Positions 26,001-37,022 of a stretch of 64,000 nucleotides of DNA are shown here, one piece after another. The translations under genes and the position numbers were made by a program. Position 1 is the first letter of the stretch. Every line of letters begins with the position of its first letter. The notes beneath the pieces are model-generated. The model was not told where the DNA came from, ran no database searches, and saw only the letters and a list, made by a program, of their open reading frames with translations. The stretch comes from Megaustenia siamemsis (lineage: Eukaryota > Mollusca > Gastropoda > Stylommatophora > Ariophantidae). Location of the stretch: NCBI GenBank assembly GCA_032433765.1, contig JAVIAB010000047.1, positions 13,534,107 through 13,598,106 of the forward strand, in the 5' to 3' direction.

Positions 26001-28458
26001 CTCGGGTAGTGATATTCTTGTCTAGCCGACTTGGATAGTGATATTCTTGTCTAGCCGACTTGGGTAGTGATATTCTTGTCTAGCCGACTTGGGTAGTGAT
26101 ATTCTTGTCTAGCCGACTTGGGTAGTGATATTCTTGTCTAGCCGACTTGGGTAGTGATATTCTTGTCTAGCCGACTTGGGTAGTGATATTCTTGTCTAGC
26201 CGACTCGGGTAGTGATATTCTTGTCTAGCCGACTTGGGTAGAGATATTCTTGTCTAGCCGACTCGGGTAGTGCTATTCTTGTCTAGCCGACTAGGGTAGT
26301 GATATTCTTGTCTAGCCGACTCGGATAGTGCTATTCGATGTCTAGCCGACTCGGGTAGTGATATTCTTGTCTAGCCGGCTCGGGTAGTGCTATTCGATGT
26401 CTAGCCGACTTAGGTAGTGATATTCTTGTCTAGCCGACTTGGGTAGTGATATTCTTGTCTAGCCGACTTGGATAGTGATATTCTTGTCTAGCCGACTTGG
26501 GTAGTGATATTCTTGTCTAGCCGACTTGGGTAGTGATATTCTTGTCTAGCCGACTTGGGTAGTGATATTCTTGTCTTGCCGACTTGGGTAGTGATATTCT
26601 TGTCTAGCCGACTCGGGTAGTGATATTCTTGTCTAGCCGGCTCGGGTAGTGATATTCTTGTCTAGCCGGCTCGGGTAGTGATATTCTTGTCTAGCCGGCT
26701 CGGGTAGTGCTATTCGATGTCTAGCCGACTCGGGTAGTGATATTCTTGTCTAGCCGGCTCGGGTAGTGATATTCTTGTCTAGCCGGCTCGGGTAGTGATA
26801 TTCTTGTCTAGCCGGCTCGGGTAGTGATATTCTTGTCTAGCCGACTCGGGTAGTGATATTCTTGTCTAGCCGGCTCGGGTAGTGCTATTCGATGTCTAGC
26901 CGGCTCGGGTAGTGATATTCTTGTCTAGCCGACTTGGGTAATGATACTCTTGTCTAGCCGACTCGTGTAGTGCTATTCTGTCTAGCCGACTCGGGTAGTG
27001 ATATTCTTGTCTAGCCGGCTCGGGTAGTGCTATTCTTGTCTAGCCGACTCGGGTAGTGATATTCTTGTCTAGCCGACTCGGGTAGTGATATTCTTGTCTA
27101 CCGGCTCGGGTAGTGATATTCTTGTTTAGCCGACTAGGGTAGTGATATTCTTGTTTAGCCGACTCGGGTAGTGATATTCTTGTCTAGCCGACTCGGATAG
27201 TGATATTCTTGTCTAGCCGACTCGGGTAGTGATATTCTTGTCTAGCCGGCTCGGGTAGTGATATTCTTGTCTAGCTGACTCGGGTAGTGATATTCTTGTC
27301 TAGCCGACTTGGGTAGTTATACTCTTGTCTAGCCGACTCGGGTAGTGCTATTCTGTCTAGCCGACTCGGGTAGTGATATTCTTGTCTAGCCGGCTCGGGT
27401 AGTGCTATTCTTGTCTAGCCGACTCGGGTAGAGATATTCTTGTCTAGCTGACTCGGGTAGTGATATTCTTGTCTAGCCGACTCGAGTAGTGATATTCTTG
27501 TCTAGCCGACTCGGGTAGTGATATTATTGTCTAGCCGGCTCGGGTAGTGATATTCTTGTCTAGCTGACTCGGGTAGTGATATTCTTGTCTAGCCGGCTCG
27601 GGTAGTGCTATTCTTGTCCAGCCGACTCGGGTAGTGATATTCTTGTCTAGCCGAGTCGAGTAGTGATATTCTTGTCTAGCCGACTCGGGTAGTGATATTC
27701 TTGTCTAGCCGACTCGTGTAGTGCTATTCTTGTCTAGCTGACTCGGGTAGTGCTATTCTTGTCTAGCCGACTCGGGTAGTGCTATTCTTGTCTAGCCGAC
27801 TCGGGTAGTGCTATTCTTGTCTAGCCGACTTGGGTAGTGCTATTCTTGTCTAGCCGACTCGGGTAGTGCTATTCTTGTCTAGCCGACTCGGGTAGTGATA
27901 TTCTTGTCTAGCCGACACGGGTAGTGCTATTCTTGTCTAGCCGACTCGGGTAGTGCTATTCTTGTATAGCCGACTCGGGTAGTGCTATTCTTGTCTAGCC
28001 GACTCGGGTAGTGCTATTCTTGTCTAGCCGACTCGGGTAGTGCTATTCTATGTCTGGCCGACTCGGGTAGTGCTCGGGTAGTGCTATTCTATGTCTAGCC
28101 GACTCGGGTAGTGCTACTCTATGTCTAGCCGACTCGGGTAGTGCTATTCTATGTCTAGCCGGCTCGGGTAGTGCTATTCTATGTCTAGCCGACTCGGGTA
28201 GTGCTATTCTACGTCTAGCCGGCTCGGGTAGTGCTCGGGTAGTGCTCGGGTAGTGCTATTCTATGTCTAGCCGATTCGGGTAGTGCTATTCTATGTCTAG
28301 CCGACTCGGGTAGTGCTCGGGTAGTGGTATTCGATGTCTAGCCGACTCGGGTAGTGGTATTCGATGTCTAGCCGACTCGGGTAGTGCTCGGGTAGTGGTA
28401 TTCGATGTCTAGCCGACTCGGGTAGTGCTCGGGTAGTGGTATTCGATGTCTAGCTCTT
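8016..28458. repeat. 29/30-bp satellite, subtype B, main array (about 20.4 kb)
   Basis: Roughly 690 tandem units containing TCTAGCCGACTCGGGTAGTG, followed by ATATTCTTG (29-bp form) or ATATTCTATG/GCTATTCTATG (30-bp forms). Recurrent variants are GACTTGGG, GGCTCGGG, CTCGGTC, TTCGATGTC and TTTAGCC. Variants occur in long ordered runs repeated kilobases apart, so there is higher-order structure. Where consecutive units are 30 bp, a ten-residue repeat (GSDILCLADL-like) stays open for up to 107 codons (13324, 16254, 23619, 25351). The 29-bp units break it, so it is not coding. Both edges (8030-8150, 28065-28440) contain short GGGTAGTGCTC duplications. Confidence 0.97.
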
Positions 28459-28776
28459 TCGGGAATCGGCGAACAACAAGAGATTCTGCGTGCATTCTAC
28501 GAACGTTTAAGGACACTTGTCACTTGAAAATAAAAAAAGAGTAGGCAATTGCCGCTACTGGGCAAAATTAATAAACAAAAATATACCCACAATGTTAACG
28601 CTCTTTACCATGAAAATGAGAGTACCTCTGAAGTCGGAGAATATCTGCCTGTATGGCGGGGGACACATGAGAACACGACCGCCAGCGTGAAAAATTGTAA
28701 ACAGTGATATTTACACAAAAAATCAGTCCCCCAGGTCTTCGCTGGAGATGTAAATTTGGCGAGCTCAAACAAAATA
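28459..28776. other. Unassigned sequence right of the satellite
   Basis: Unique-looking sequence with no convincing ORF. Confidence 0.5.
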
Positions 28777-29285
28777 GGAGCCGCGACAGCTCAGTGGTTA
28801 GTGAACTGGACTACAAAGTACAAGGGGTAGGGTTCGATCCCAATCGACGGCTTCCGATTCACCCAGCCTTAAATGGGTACCGGATTTTTTTTCTGGGAAA
28901 GTAAAGCGGCTCGGGCGTAATACCGACCATAAGTAAGTAAAAGTAAAGAGCCCCCGTTACGCCAAGTGACGTATAGGGAATATGGTGTTAGTGACCATAA
29001 ATTTTACAGACCTTCAGCACATGATTTTTGGGATAATATTGTTATTACGCCTGTGCCGCTTTACTTTCCAGAAAAAAAATACGGTACTCATTTAAGGCTG
29101 GGTGAACGTGGAAGCCGTCGGTTGGGATCGAACCCTACCCCTTGTCCTTTGTAGTCCAGTTCGCTAACCACTGTGCTATCGCGGCTCCCTAATACCGACC
29201 ATACTACCCCAAATATCATGTGCCGAAGGTCTGTAAAATTTATGGTCACGTTCCCTATGCGCCACTTGGCGTGACGTGGGCTCTT
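28777..29285 (+). mobile_element. SINE-1 copy interrupted by another SINE-1
   Basis: The 5' part is at 28777-28930 and the 3' part resumes at 29203-29285 with the consensus order (ACTACCCC, the hairpin ACGCCAAGTGGCG in inverted form, then GGGCTCTTTAC). The A box GACAGCTCAGTGG and B box GGTTCGATCCC are intact. The interruption carries its own target-site duplication, which places the second SINE as the younger insertion. Confidence 0.9.
28931..29189 (-). mobile_element. SINE-1 copy nested inside an older SINE-1
   Basis: Reverse-oriented complete SINE-1 (259 bp including tail) flanked by the perfect 13-bp duplication TAATACCGACCAT at 28918-28930 and 29190-29202. The duplicated sequence belongs to the host SINE. 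This gives the element ends: 5' GGGAGCCGCGATAG and a 3' tail reading CTCTTTACTTTTACTTACTT on the SINE strand. Confidence 0.94.
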
Positions 29286-29404
29286 TACTTTTTAAACTCA
29301 AACAAAAACAATAACTCTTCGATTTCAGATAATACATTTTGTCACTGTTTCTACTGTTCTTTCCTTTTTTCAAATCGTATTTTATGTCCTAACTCTTTTG
29401 AGTT

Positions 29405-29795
29405 ATTGAGTTATTTGCGGGTCATCATCATTGCACTCCGAACATGTCCATAGGTGCTCAGATCCCCTCCTCAGCAATTCCCTCAGTGTCCAGCGACTGA
29501 CGACTCCAGTTCTATGTTGGTTAATAAGTCTTCTAACACGGCCACTAAGTTTCTCATTTCTGGCTGTGCCCATCTTAACTCCCATTTCCATCATCCGAAG
29601 AAGTGACGTGGATCTGTGTTTGTCGAAGTCCTGTGCTCTTCCCACATCTCGGAGGGCATTGATGATGTCCGCCCGATCCATTGGTTGACCGTCCTCAACG
29701 ACAGCGCAGCTAGCCAGCCTGCCCGCTCTTTCATTTCTCCGTACTCACGAATGTCCAGGGACATCGAGAAATGTGACCTTGCATCCTAACTCTTT
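29405..29795 (-). pseudogene. LINE fragment: RNase H C-terminal region of a non-LTR element
   Basis: The minus frame reads VPGHSxVRRNERAGRLA-like sequence just upstream of 29681, then MDRADIINALRDVGRAQDFD and continues to 29403. The GHS...NERAGRLA segment is the end of a type-1 RNase H domain as found in RNase H-bearing non-LTR elements. No other domain of that element is present nearby. Confidence 0.6.
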
Positions 29796-29992
29796 TATTC
29801 TTTTTTTTCTTATTTTTTTTCTAAGCTATAGAGAGGAGGGTTTCTTGTAAATTAACACATTTTGTTTACAGAATGACTCCTTTTATTTGCAATTTCCTCT
29901 CATTATCTACATCTTTGTTGACGTGTTCTATAAAATAGTCATGTGCTTTTCAAAGAAGGCTTCAGGCTATCTGATCAAAAAATATAAATTAT
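29796..29992. other. T-rich unassigned sequence
   Basis: Contains T runs but no recognisable feature. Confidence 0.4.
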
Positions 29993-30478
29993 ATTGTTTG
30001 TTTGTTGTTAGGATCACCAACACTGCACACCGGACGACCCCATAGGTGCTTCGATATCCTCCTCGAGAATCTCTATTAAATCTTAGAAGAATCCTGCCCC
30101 AAGTGCACGAACTCCGTAGCACTGCCTGAGATCCACGGAAAGTATGTTTTTTTTTTTCTGACAATTTTGCCATGGGCAGCTGCCATGTCTATGGCCAATA
30201 CTCTTTTCGATTTTAACTGCCAAGGGATCTTTAACGTGCGAGAGTGCACACGGGACCTCCTGTTTATTGCCGTTATCCGAGAGGGCTAGGCGTCAGATCT
30301 CACTGCCCAGGAGATTATTTGGATTATAGAGGGTAAACAGGGAAGGGGTCGATCCCTAACGGCAACAAGAATCCAAGAAATCGTGTTTCTGAAGAAAAAA
30401 AAATCACCACCTTTTCAGGTGGGCTTTGAACCTGGGTCCTTTCTGTCCTGAGGTCGGCGTCATACTTCTGGACTAACA
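29993..30478 (-). mobile_element. SINE-2 copy (second tRNA-headed SINE family)
   Basis: Minus-strand element. Its 5' head near 30478 has a tRNA-like A-box region (GTTAGTCCAGAAGTATGACG) and a B box (GGTTCAAAGCCC, about 30423-30434). The body contains the core GTGTGCACTCTCGCACGTTA followed by AAGATCCCTTGGCAG, also present at 45.9, 47.9 and 59.5 kb. The 3' end is GGTGATCCTAACAACAAAC with an (AAAC)n-like tail. A 17-base C run (about 30480-30494) adjoins the head. Confidence 0.82.
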
Positions 30479-30567
30479 CCCCCCCCCCCCCCCATTCCCC
30501 CATAAATTATATATCGCGGGTTTGATGTTCAATTTTTGAAACCACTTACCTTGTAAAGTTGATTTAT

Positions 30568-30572
30568 TAATG

Positions 30573-30603
<31 letters not shown>

Positions 30604-30978
30604 TTCTTTCTCTCCTCTCTTCCACCTCTCTGTCTTTCTCTCTCTCTCCTCTATTTCCCCTCTCTGTCTTTCTCTTTCTCTCCTCTATTTCCCCTCTCTG
30701 TCTTTCTCTCTCTCTCCTCTATTTCCCCTCTCTGTCTTTCTCTCTCTCTCCTCTCTTTCCCCTCTCTGCCTTTCTCTCTCTCTCCTCTCTTTCCCCTCTC
30801 TGCCTTTCTCTCTCTCCTCTCTTTCCACTCTCTGTCTTTCTCTCTCTCTCTGTGTCTCTCTCTGTCTTTCTCTCTCTCTCTGTCTTTCTCTCTCTCCTCT
30901 CTTTCCCCTCTCTGTCTTTCTCTCTCTCTCTGTCTTTCTCTCTCTCTGTCTTTCTCTCTCTCCTCTATTTTCCCTCTT

Positions 30979-31015
<37 letters not shown>

Positions 31016-31665
31016 TTCTCACTCTCTGTCTTTTTCTCTCTCCTCTATTTTCCCTTCTCTGTCTTTCTCTCTCTGTGTCTTTCTCTCTCTCTCTGTATTT
31101 CTCTTTCTCTATTTCCCCTTTCTGTCTTTCTCTCTCCTCTCTGCCTTTCTCTCTCTCTGTCTTTCTCTCTCTCCTCTCTTTCTCTTCTCTGTCTTTCTCT
31201 CTATCTCTCTCTGTCTTTCTATATCTCTCTGTCTTTCTCTCTCTCTGTCTTTCTCTCTCCTCTCTGTCATTCTCTCTCTCTCTGTCTTTCTCCCTCTCCT
31301 CTCTTTCCCCTCTCCTCTCTTTCCCCTCTCTGTCTTTCTCTCTCTCTCTGTCTTTTTCTCTCTCTCCTCTCTTTCTCCTCTCTGTCTTTCTCTCTCTCTC
31401 TCTGTCTTTCTCTGTCATTCTCTCTCTCTCTCTTTCTCTAATATTCTCTATCTCTTTCTCTCTATCCCCTCTCTCTTGCTCTCTCTATCTTTCTCTCTTT
31501 ATCTCTCACTCTTTCTTTCTTTCTCTCCTCTCTCTACCTTTGTCTCTCTTCCTTCCCCTCGCTCACTCTCTCTCTCTCTTTCTCTCTCTCTCATTGCCAC
31601 TCTCTGATTTTCTCTCCCTTTCTCTCTCTCCTACCTCTATCTTTCTCAATCACCTCGCACTGAAA
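30568..31665. repeat. 1.1-kb polypyrimidine tract (CT-rich minisatellite)
   Basis: The plus strand is almost purely C and T with scattered G: blocks of CTCTCTCTCTCTC, TGTCTTTCTC and CCTCTATTTCCCC repeat irregularly at roughly 30-36 bp. Long Ser/Leu/Phe frames on plus and Arg/Glu/Lys frames on minus are by-products of composition. Confidence 0.95.
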
Positions 31666-31679
31666 TCTAAACTCTTTTC

Positions 31680-32019
31680 GTGAACGATATAACGTTATAA
31701 AGATAGTGCAGTCTGAGACAACTTGCGCAGAAAATGACCCTCGCATTTATCTCCCTCATCGGAGGAGAGTGAGCTGCAACTCGCAAAACAACAACCCTCG
31801 TCTGTTGTCTCGGTCAGTTGGCTGGAATGAGTCAAGCCTTTCTATTCTATCAAGACACACAGGACGAAATCACATCCTGTTAGGTTTAATATGTGATGGC
31901 TTTCACTATAATTCTAATTTGTACCGTCAGATGTGATTTAAATAACAACCTGTGAGTATGTGATTTTCATATGTAAATTAAAAAAATATTGAACGAATTA
32001 CATAAATTTAGTAACAGAT
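31680..32019. other. Unassigned sequence
   Basis: Unique-looking. A 76-codon frame (31706-31936) shows no recognisable motif. Confidence 0.4.
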
Positions 32020-32089
32020 ACTCATATTATCAACTTATTCCTTCCTTCTTTCATAATTTATCTCCCAGTGTCTAGAGGAGATATAACGT

Positions 32090-32664
32090 ATAAGAGGGAG
32101 GAACAGAAAATGATACCAAAATAAGGATATCAAAAGCAAGAGGAGTTTTTGTTGCACTGGGAAACATATGGAAGTCCAAAATAATTAGGTTAAATACAAA
32201 AATAAAAATTTTCAACTCCAATGTTAAGTCAGTCCTATTATATGGCTGTGAAACATGGAGAACAACAAAACTGACAATAATGAAGATACGGATTTTCATT
32301 AATGGATGCTTACGCAGAATAAAAGGATGGAAATGGCAGGACAAATTCACTAACATAGAATTATGGAAATGTACCAGTCAAATACCAGTGGATAAAGAGA
32401 TACAGAGAAGACGATGGCGCTGGATAGGACACACACTGCCGGAAGCTAAATGAGAGTATGACACAACTGGCCCATTTTAGAATCCCCAGGGGAAAAGACA
32501 AGGAGGAAGACCAAGAAAATTCTTGGAGAAGACAGATAGAAGCAGAGGTGAATATGATGGGGAAGACATGGAATGATCTTAAAAGAATGGCAAAAAACAG
32601 AATGACTTGTAAAGTGTTTGTTGAAGACCTATTCTCCACAGGGAGCTGAAAGGTAGAAGAAGAG
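32090..32664 (+). pseudogene. LINE-D 3' fragment flanked by a 70-bp direct repeat
   Basis: Encodes the C-terminal part of an RTE-clade LINE in broken frames: GAFVALGNIWKS-like, SVLLYGCETW, WKCTSQIPVDKEIQRRRW, then KVFVEDLFSTGS and a stop at about 32649, with tail AAAGGTAGAAGAAGAG. It is truncated 5' of the C-terminal region. The flanks 32020-32089 and 32665-32734 are 70-bp direct repeats with five mismatches and abut both ends. Confidence 0.87.
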
Positions 32665-32793
32665 ACTCATATTATCAACTTCTACCTTCGTTCTTTCATA
32701 ATTTATCTCTCAGTGTCTAGTGGAGATATAACGTGTGTTTTTTTTTTCTGTTTGTGGGTGATCTCTTCTGCTGCTACGTTTTCGAATGTGGGT

Positions 32794-33150
32794 TTTCTTT
32801 CTTCTTCTACCTTTCAGCTCCCAGTGGAGCATAGGTCTTCAACAAACACTTTTAGCTCCCAGTGGAGCATAGGTCTTCAACAAACACTTTTAGCTCCCAG
32901 TGGAGCATAGGTCTTCAACAAACACTTTTAGCTCCCAGTGGAGCATAGGTCTTCAACAAACACTTTTAGCTCCCAGTGGAGCATAGGTCTTCAACAAACA
33001 CTTTTAGCTCCCAGTGGAGCATAGGTCTTCAACAAACACTTTCAGCTCCCTGTGGAGCATAGGTCTTCAACAAACACTTTCAGCTCCCTGTGGAGCATAG
33101 GTCTTCAACAAACACTTTCAGCTCCCTGTGGAGCATAGGTCTTCAACAAA
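32794..33150 (-). repeat. 38-bp tandem repeat made of the LINE-D 3' end
   Basis: Nine units of period 38 starting at about 32816, each with AGCTCCCAGTGGAGCATAGG and TCTTCAACAAACACTTT on the plus strand. On the minus strand each unit is the last coding bases (VEDLCSTGS) plus the stop of LINE-D. Units at 33044 and rightward carry CCCTGTGG instead of CCCAGTGG. The left end shows the family tail (TCTTCTACCTTTCAGC on plus). Confidence 0.92.
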
Positions 33151-33567
33151 CACTTTCCAAGTCGTTCTGTTTTTCGCCATTCTTTTAAGATCATTCCATG
33201 TCTTCTCCATCGTCTTCATCTCTGCTTCTATCTGTCTTCTTCAAGAATTATATGGTCTTCCTCTTTATCTTTTCCCCTGGGGATTCCAAAAAATGGCCTG
33301 TTGTGTAATACTCTCAGTTGGCTTCCGCAACGTGTGTCCTATCCAGTGCCATCGTCTTCGCTGTATCTCTTTATCCACTGGTATTTGACCGGTACATTTC
33401 CACAGTTCTATGTTAGTGATTTTGTCCAGCCATTGCCATCCTTTTATTCTGCGTAAGCATCCATAAATGAAAGTCTGTATCTTCATGATTGTCAATTTTG
33501 TTGTTCTCCATGTTTCACAGCCATATAATAGGACCGACTTAACAGTGGAGTTGAAAATTTTTATTTT
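33130..33567 (-). pseudogene. LINE-D partial copy (C-terminal region), diverged
   Basis: Minus-strand frame with LLYGCETWRTTKLTIMKI, WKCTGQIPVDKEIQRRRW, WIGHTLRKPTESITQQ, then stop-broken sequence to VFVEDLCSTGS. It overlaps the same part of the element as 33576-34020 but differs at many positions, so it derives from a different source copy. Its 5' end at about 33567 abuts the 3' end of the next copy without spacer. Confidence 0.87.
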
Positions 33568-33575
33568 TGTCTTCT

Positions 33576-35407
33576 ACTTTCAGCTCCCAGTGGAGCATAG
33601 GTCTTCAACAAACACTTTCCAAGTCGTTCTGTTTTCTGCAATTCCCCCAAGATCATTCCATGTCTTCCCCATCATCTTCATCTCTGCCTCAATCTGTCTT
33701 CCCCAAGAATTCCCTGGCCTTCCTCCCTGTCTTTTCCCCCGGGGACCCCAAAAAAGGGCCTGCTGTGTAATACTCTCAGTTGGCTTCCGTAGTGTGTGTC
33801 CTATCCATCGCCATCGTCTTCGCTGTATTTCTTTATCCACTGGTATTTGACCGGTACATTTCCATAATTCCACGTCAGCGACTTTGTCCTGCCACCTCCA
33901 TCCCTCTATTCTGCGCAAGCATCCATTAATGAAAGTCTGTACCTTCGTGATTGTCAATTTTGTTATTCTCCATGCCTCACAGCCATACAATAGAACCGAC
34001 TTAACATTGGAGTTGAAAATTTGTATTTTTGTATTTAGCCTAATTTCTTTGGATTTCCATATGTTTCCCAGTGCAATGAAAGCTCCTCTTGCTTTTGATA
34101 TCCCCACTTTGGCATCGTTTTCTGCCCCTCCCTCCCTATCTATACCACTGCCCAGATATATATAAGACTGTACGTCTAGTAGAGGTATTTCTCCTAGTTT
34201 TATTTGGTTATTGCCAACTGCATTAATTCTCATAATGCTAGTCTTATCTCTATTAATCTTTAGTCCTAGCTGTTGTGATCGCTCATCTAATACACTCATT
34301 TTATCTTGCATCTGTTGGTGGCTGTGTGATAGGAGAGCTATGTCATCAGCAAAGTCTAAATCATCAAGTTGTTTGGTCAGTGACCACTGAATCCCATTTC
34401 TGTTGTTTTGAGTTATTTTCATAATCCAATCCATGGCCAGTGGAAAGAGAAATGGAGACAGAAGGCATCCTTGCCTTACTCCTGTTCTTATTTCAAATGC
34501 TTCTGTAAGCTGTCCTTCATGCACCACACTACATTTTGTTCCTTCATACATTGTTTTTATCAGGTTAACAAACCCCATGGGGATTCCATAATGACTCAGC
34601 AACCCCCAAAGCACTCCTCTGTCTAAACCATCAAATGCCCCTTCGTAATCTATGAATCCAATACAAAGTGGGGATTTTAGTTCTAAACCCCGTTCAACTA
34701 TTACACGCAGAGCAGCCATTTGATCAGCACACGATCTGTTCTTCCCAAAACCTGCCCGTTCATCTCTCAAGTGTTTCTCTATAGCCTCCCTCAGTCCCTC
34801 CAGAATGATTCTGCCCAATATTTTTCCTGGCACTGATAGTAGCATAATTCCCCTATAAACTGTGCACTCCTGTAAACTTCCTTTCTTTGGTAGTTTGATC
34901 ATATAACCTTCTCTCCAGTCTTTAGGTATTTCTTCCCTCTCCCAAATTTTATCCAATAGATTATGTAACATCTTGGTAGAGGTGATAATATCTGCTTTGA
35001 TGGCTTCCGAAGGAATTTCATCTGGTCCTGTGGCTTTACCATCTTTTAATAGTTTGATGGCTTTCATTATTTCTTCTTTGCTTGGTTTTCCACAGTTAAC
35101 GTGTAACTCTTCTTCTGCTGGTAGTATATCTGGAGGATTATTTGAGCCGGGTCTGTTCAAAAGTTCTTCAAAGTGCTCCTTCCATCTCTTCATTTGTTCC
35201 CTTATATTACTAAGCAGATTTCCTTTCTTATCTTTGATACAGGCGTTGATCTGTTTGTATTTTCCACCTAATTTCTTTGTGCTGTTGTACAGTTTTTTCA
35301 TATTCCCTTTATTTGCTGCTTCTTCTGCCTCTTTAGCTAGTTCATCTATATATTTCCTCTTATCCCTTTTTATGCATCTTCTCACTTCTTTGTTCACCTC
35401 TGTTTAA
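33576..35407 (-). CDS. LINE-D reverse transcriptase, 605-codon open frame, endonuclease missing
   Basis: The longest intact retroelement frame in the window (33580-35397; the first in-frame codon taken is GTG, and the frame is 5'-truncated, so there is no native start). In order: a basic linker (KEVRRCIKRDKRKYIDELA), PSKEEIMKAIKLLKDGKATG (fingers), LPKKGS, RGIMLLSVPGKILGRII, AGFGKNRSCADQ, FIDYEGAFDGLDR (catalytic Asp; GAFD replaces the usual KAFD), TGVRQGCLLSPFLF, the catalytic LDFADDIALL, then YLGSGIDREGG, WIGHTLRKP, GKRQGGRPGNSW and the C terminus VFVEDLCSTGS. RTE clade is inferred from these blocks. With no endonuclease it is probably unable to move by itself. GAATGTGGGT at 35408-35417 recurs at 32784-32793, so this copy, the partial copy and the 38-bp array may be one insertion. 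Confidence 0.85.
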
Positions 35408-35460
35408 GAATGTGGGTACGTGGGTTCATTGTTTCTGTCCTGTCTCTTTGACCACACATC

Positions 35461-36426
<966 letters not shown>

Positions 36427-36436
36427 AAGCCGATTA

Positions 36437-36849
36437 AAAAGTAAAGTAAAGAGTTCCGTCACGCCAAGTGGCGTATAGGGAATATGGTGTTAGTGACCCG
36501 TCACGCCAATGGCGTATAGGGAATATGGTGTTAGTGACCCGTCACGCCAAGTGGCGTATAGGGAATATGGTGTTAGTGACCCGTCACGCCAAGTGGCGTA
36601 TAGGGAATATGGTGTTAGTGACCCGTCACGACAAGTGGCGTATAGGGAATATGGTGTTAATGACCATACATTTTACAGACCTTCGGCACATGATTTTTGG
36701 GGTAATGTGGTCGGTATTACCTTACTTTCCCATAAAAAATCAGGTACCCATTAAATGCTGGGTGAACCGAAAGCCGTCGGTTGGGATCGAACCCTACCTC
36801 ATGTCCTTTGTAGTCCAGTTCACTAACCAATGAGCTATCGCGGCTCCTC
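36437..36849 (-). mobile_element. SINE-1 copy with five-fold repeated 3' module
   Basis: The tRNA-like head ends near 36846 (CTATCGCGGCTCC on plus) with B box GGTTCGATCCC at about 36782. The 3' module, containing GTCACGCCAAGTGGCGTATA and GGGAATATGGTGTTAGTGAC, occurs five times in tandem at 36458, 36500, 36541, 36583 and 36625 (period 42; one unit lacks a base). A perfect 10-bp duplication AAGCCGATTA at 36427-36436 and 36850-36859 encloses the whole structure, tail included (AAAAGTAAAGTAAAGAG). The MAYREYGVSDPSRQ-type open frame is a by-product of the 42-bp period. Confidence 0.92.
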
Positions 36850-37022
36850 AAGCCGATTATAGATGTTAACGTATGTTATTTCTAAGGACTTAACAACGGT
36901 TGTGTCCATCTGCTTTACGTTGGTGTATTTACAGTTGCCTCCCCTCCACTTTAATTTTAAGAAGTTTTGCCGACCAGACAGTGCATTTGTTAGTGATATT
37001 TTAGTAAATTAGCGCATTAGAA

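Noticed and set aside
8016..28458. CRISPR-like regular repeats
   Set aside because: Units are contiguous tandem copies with no unique spacers and no cas genes. The setting is eukaryotic.
30570..31683. Long Ser/Leu/Phe frames on plus and Arg/Glu/Lys frame on minus
   Set aside because: Artefacts of the pyrimidine tract. All frames are low-complexity.
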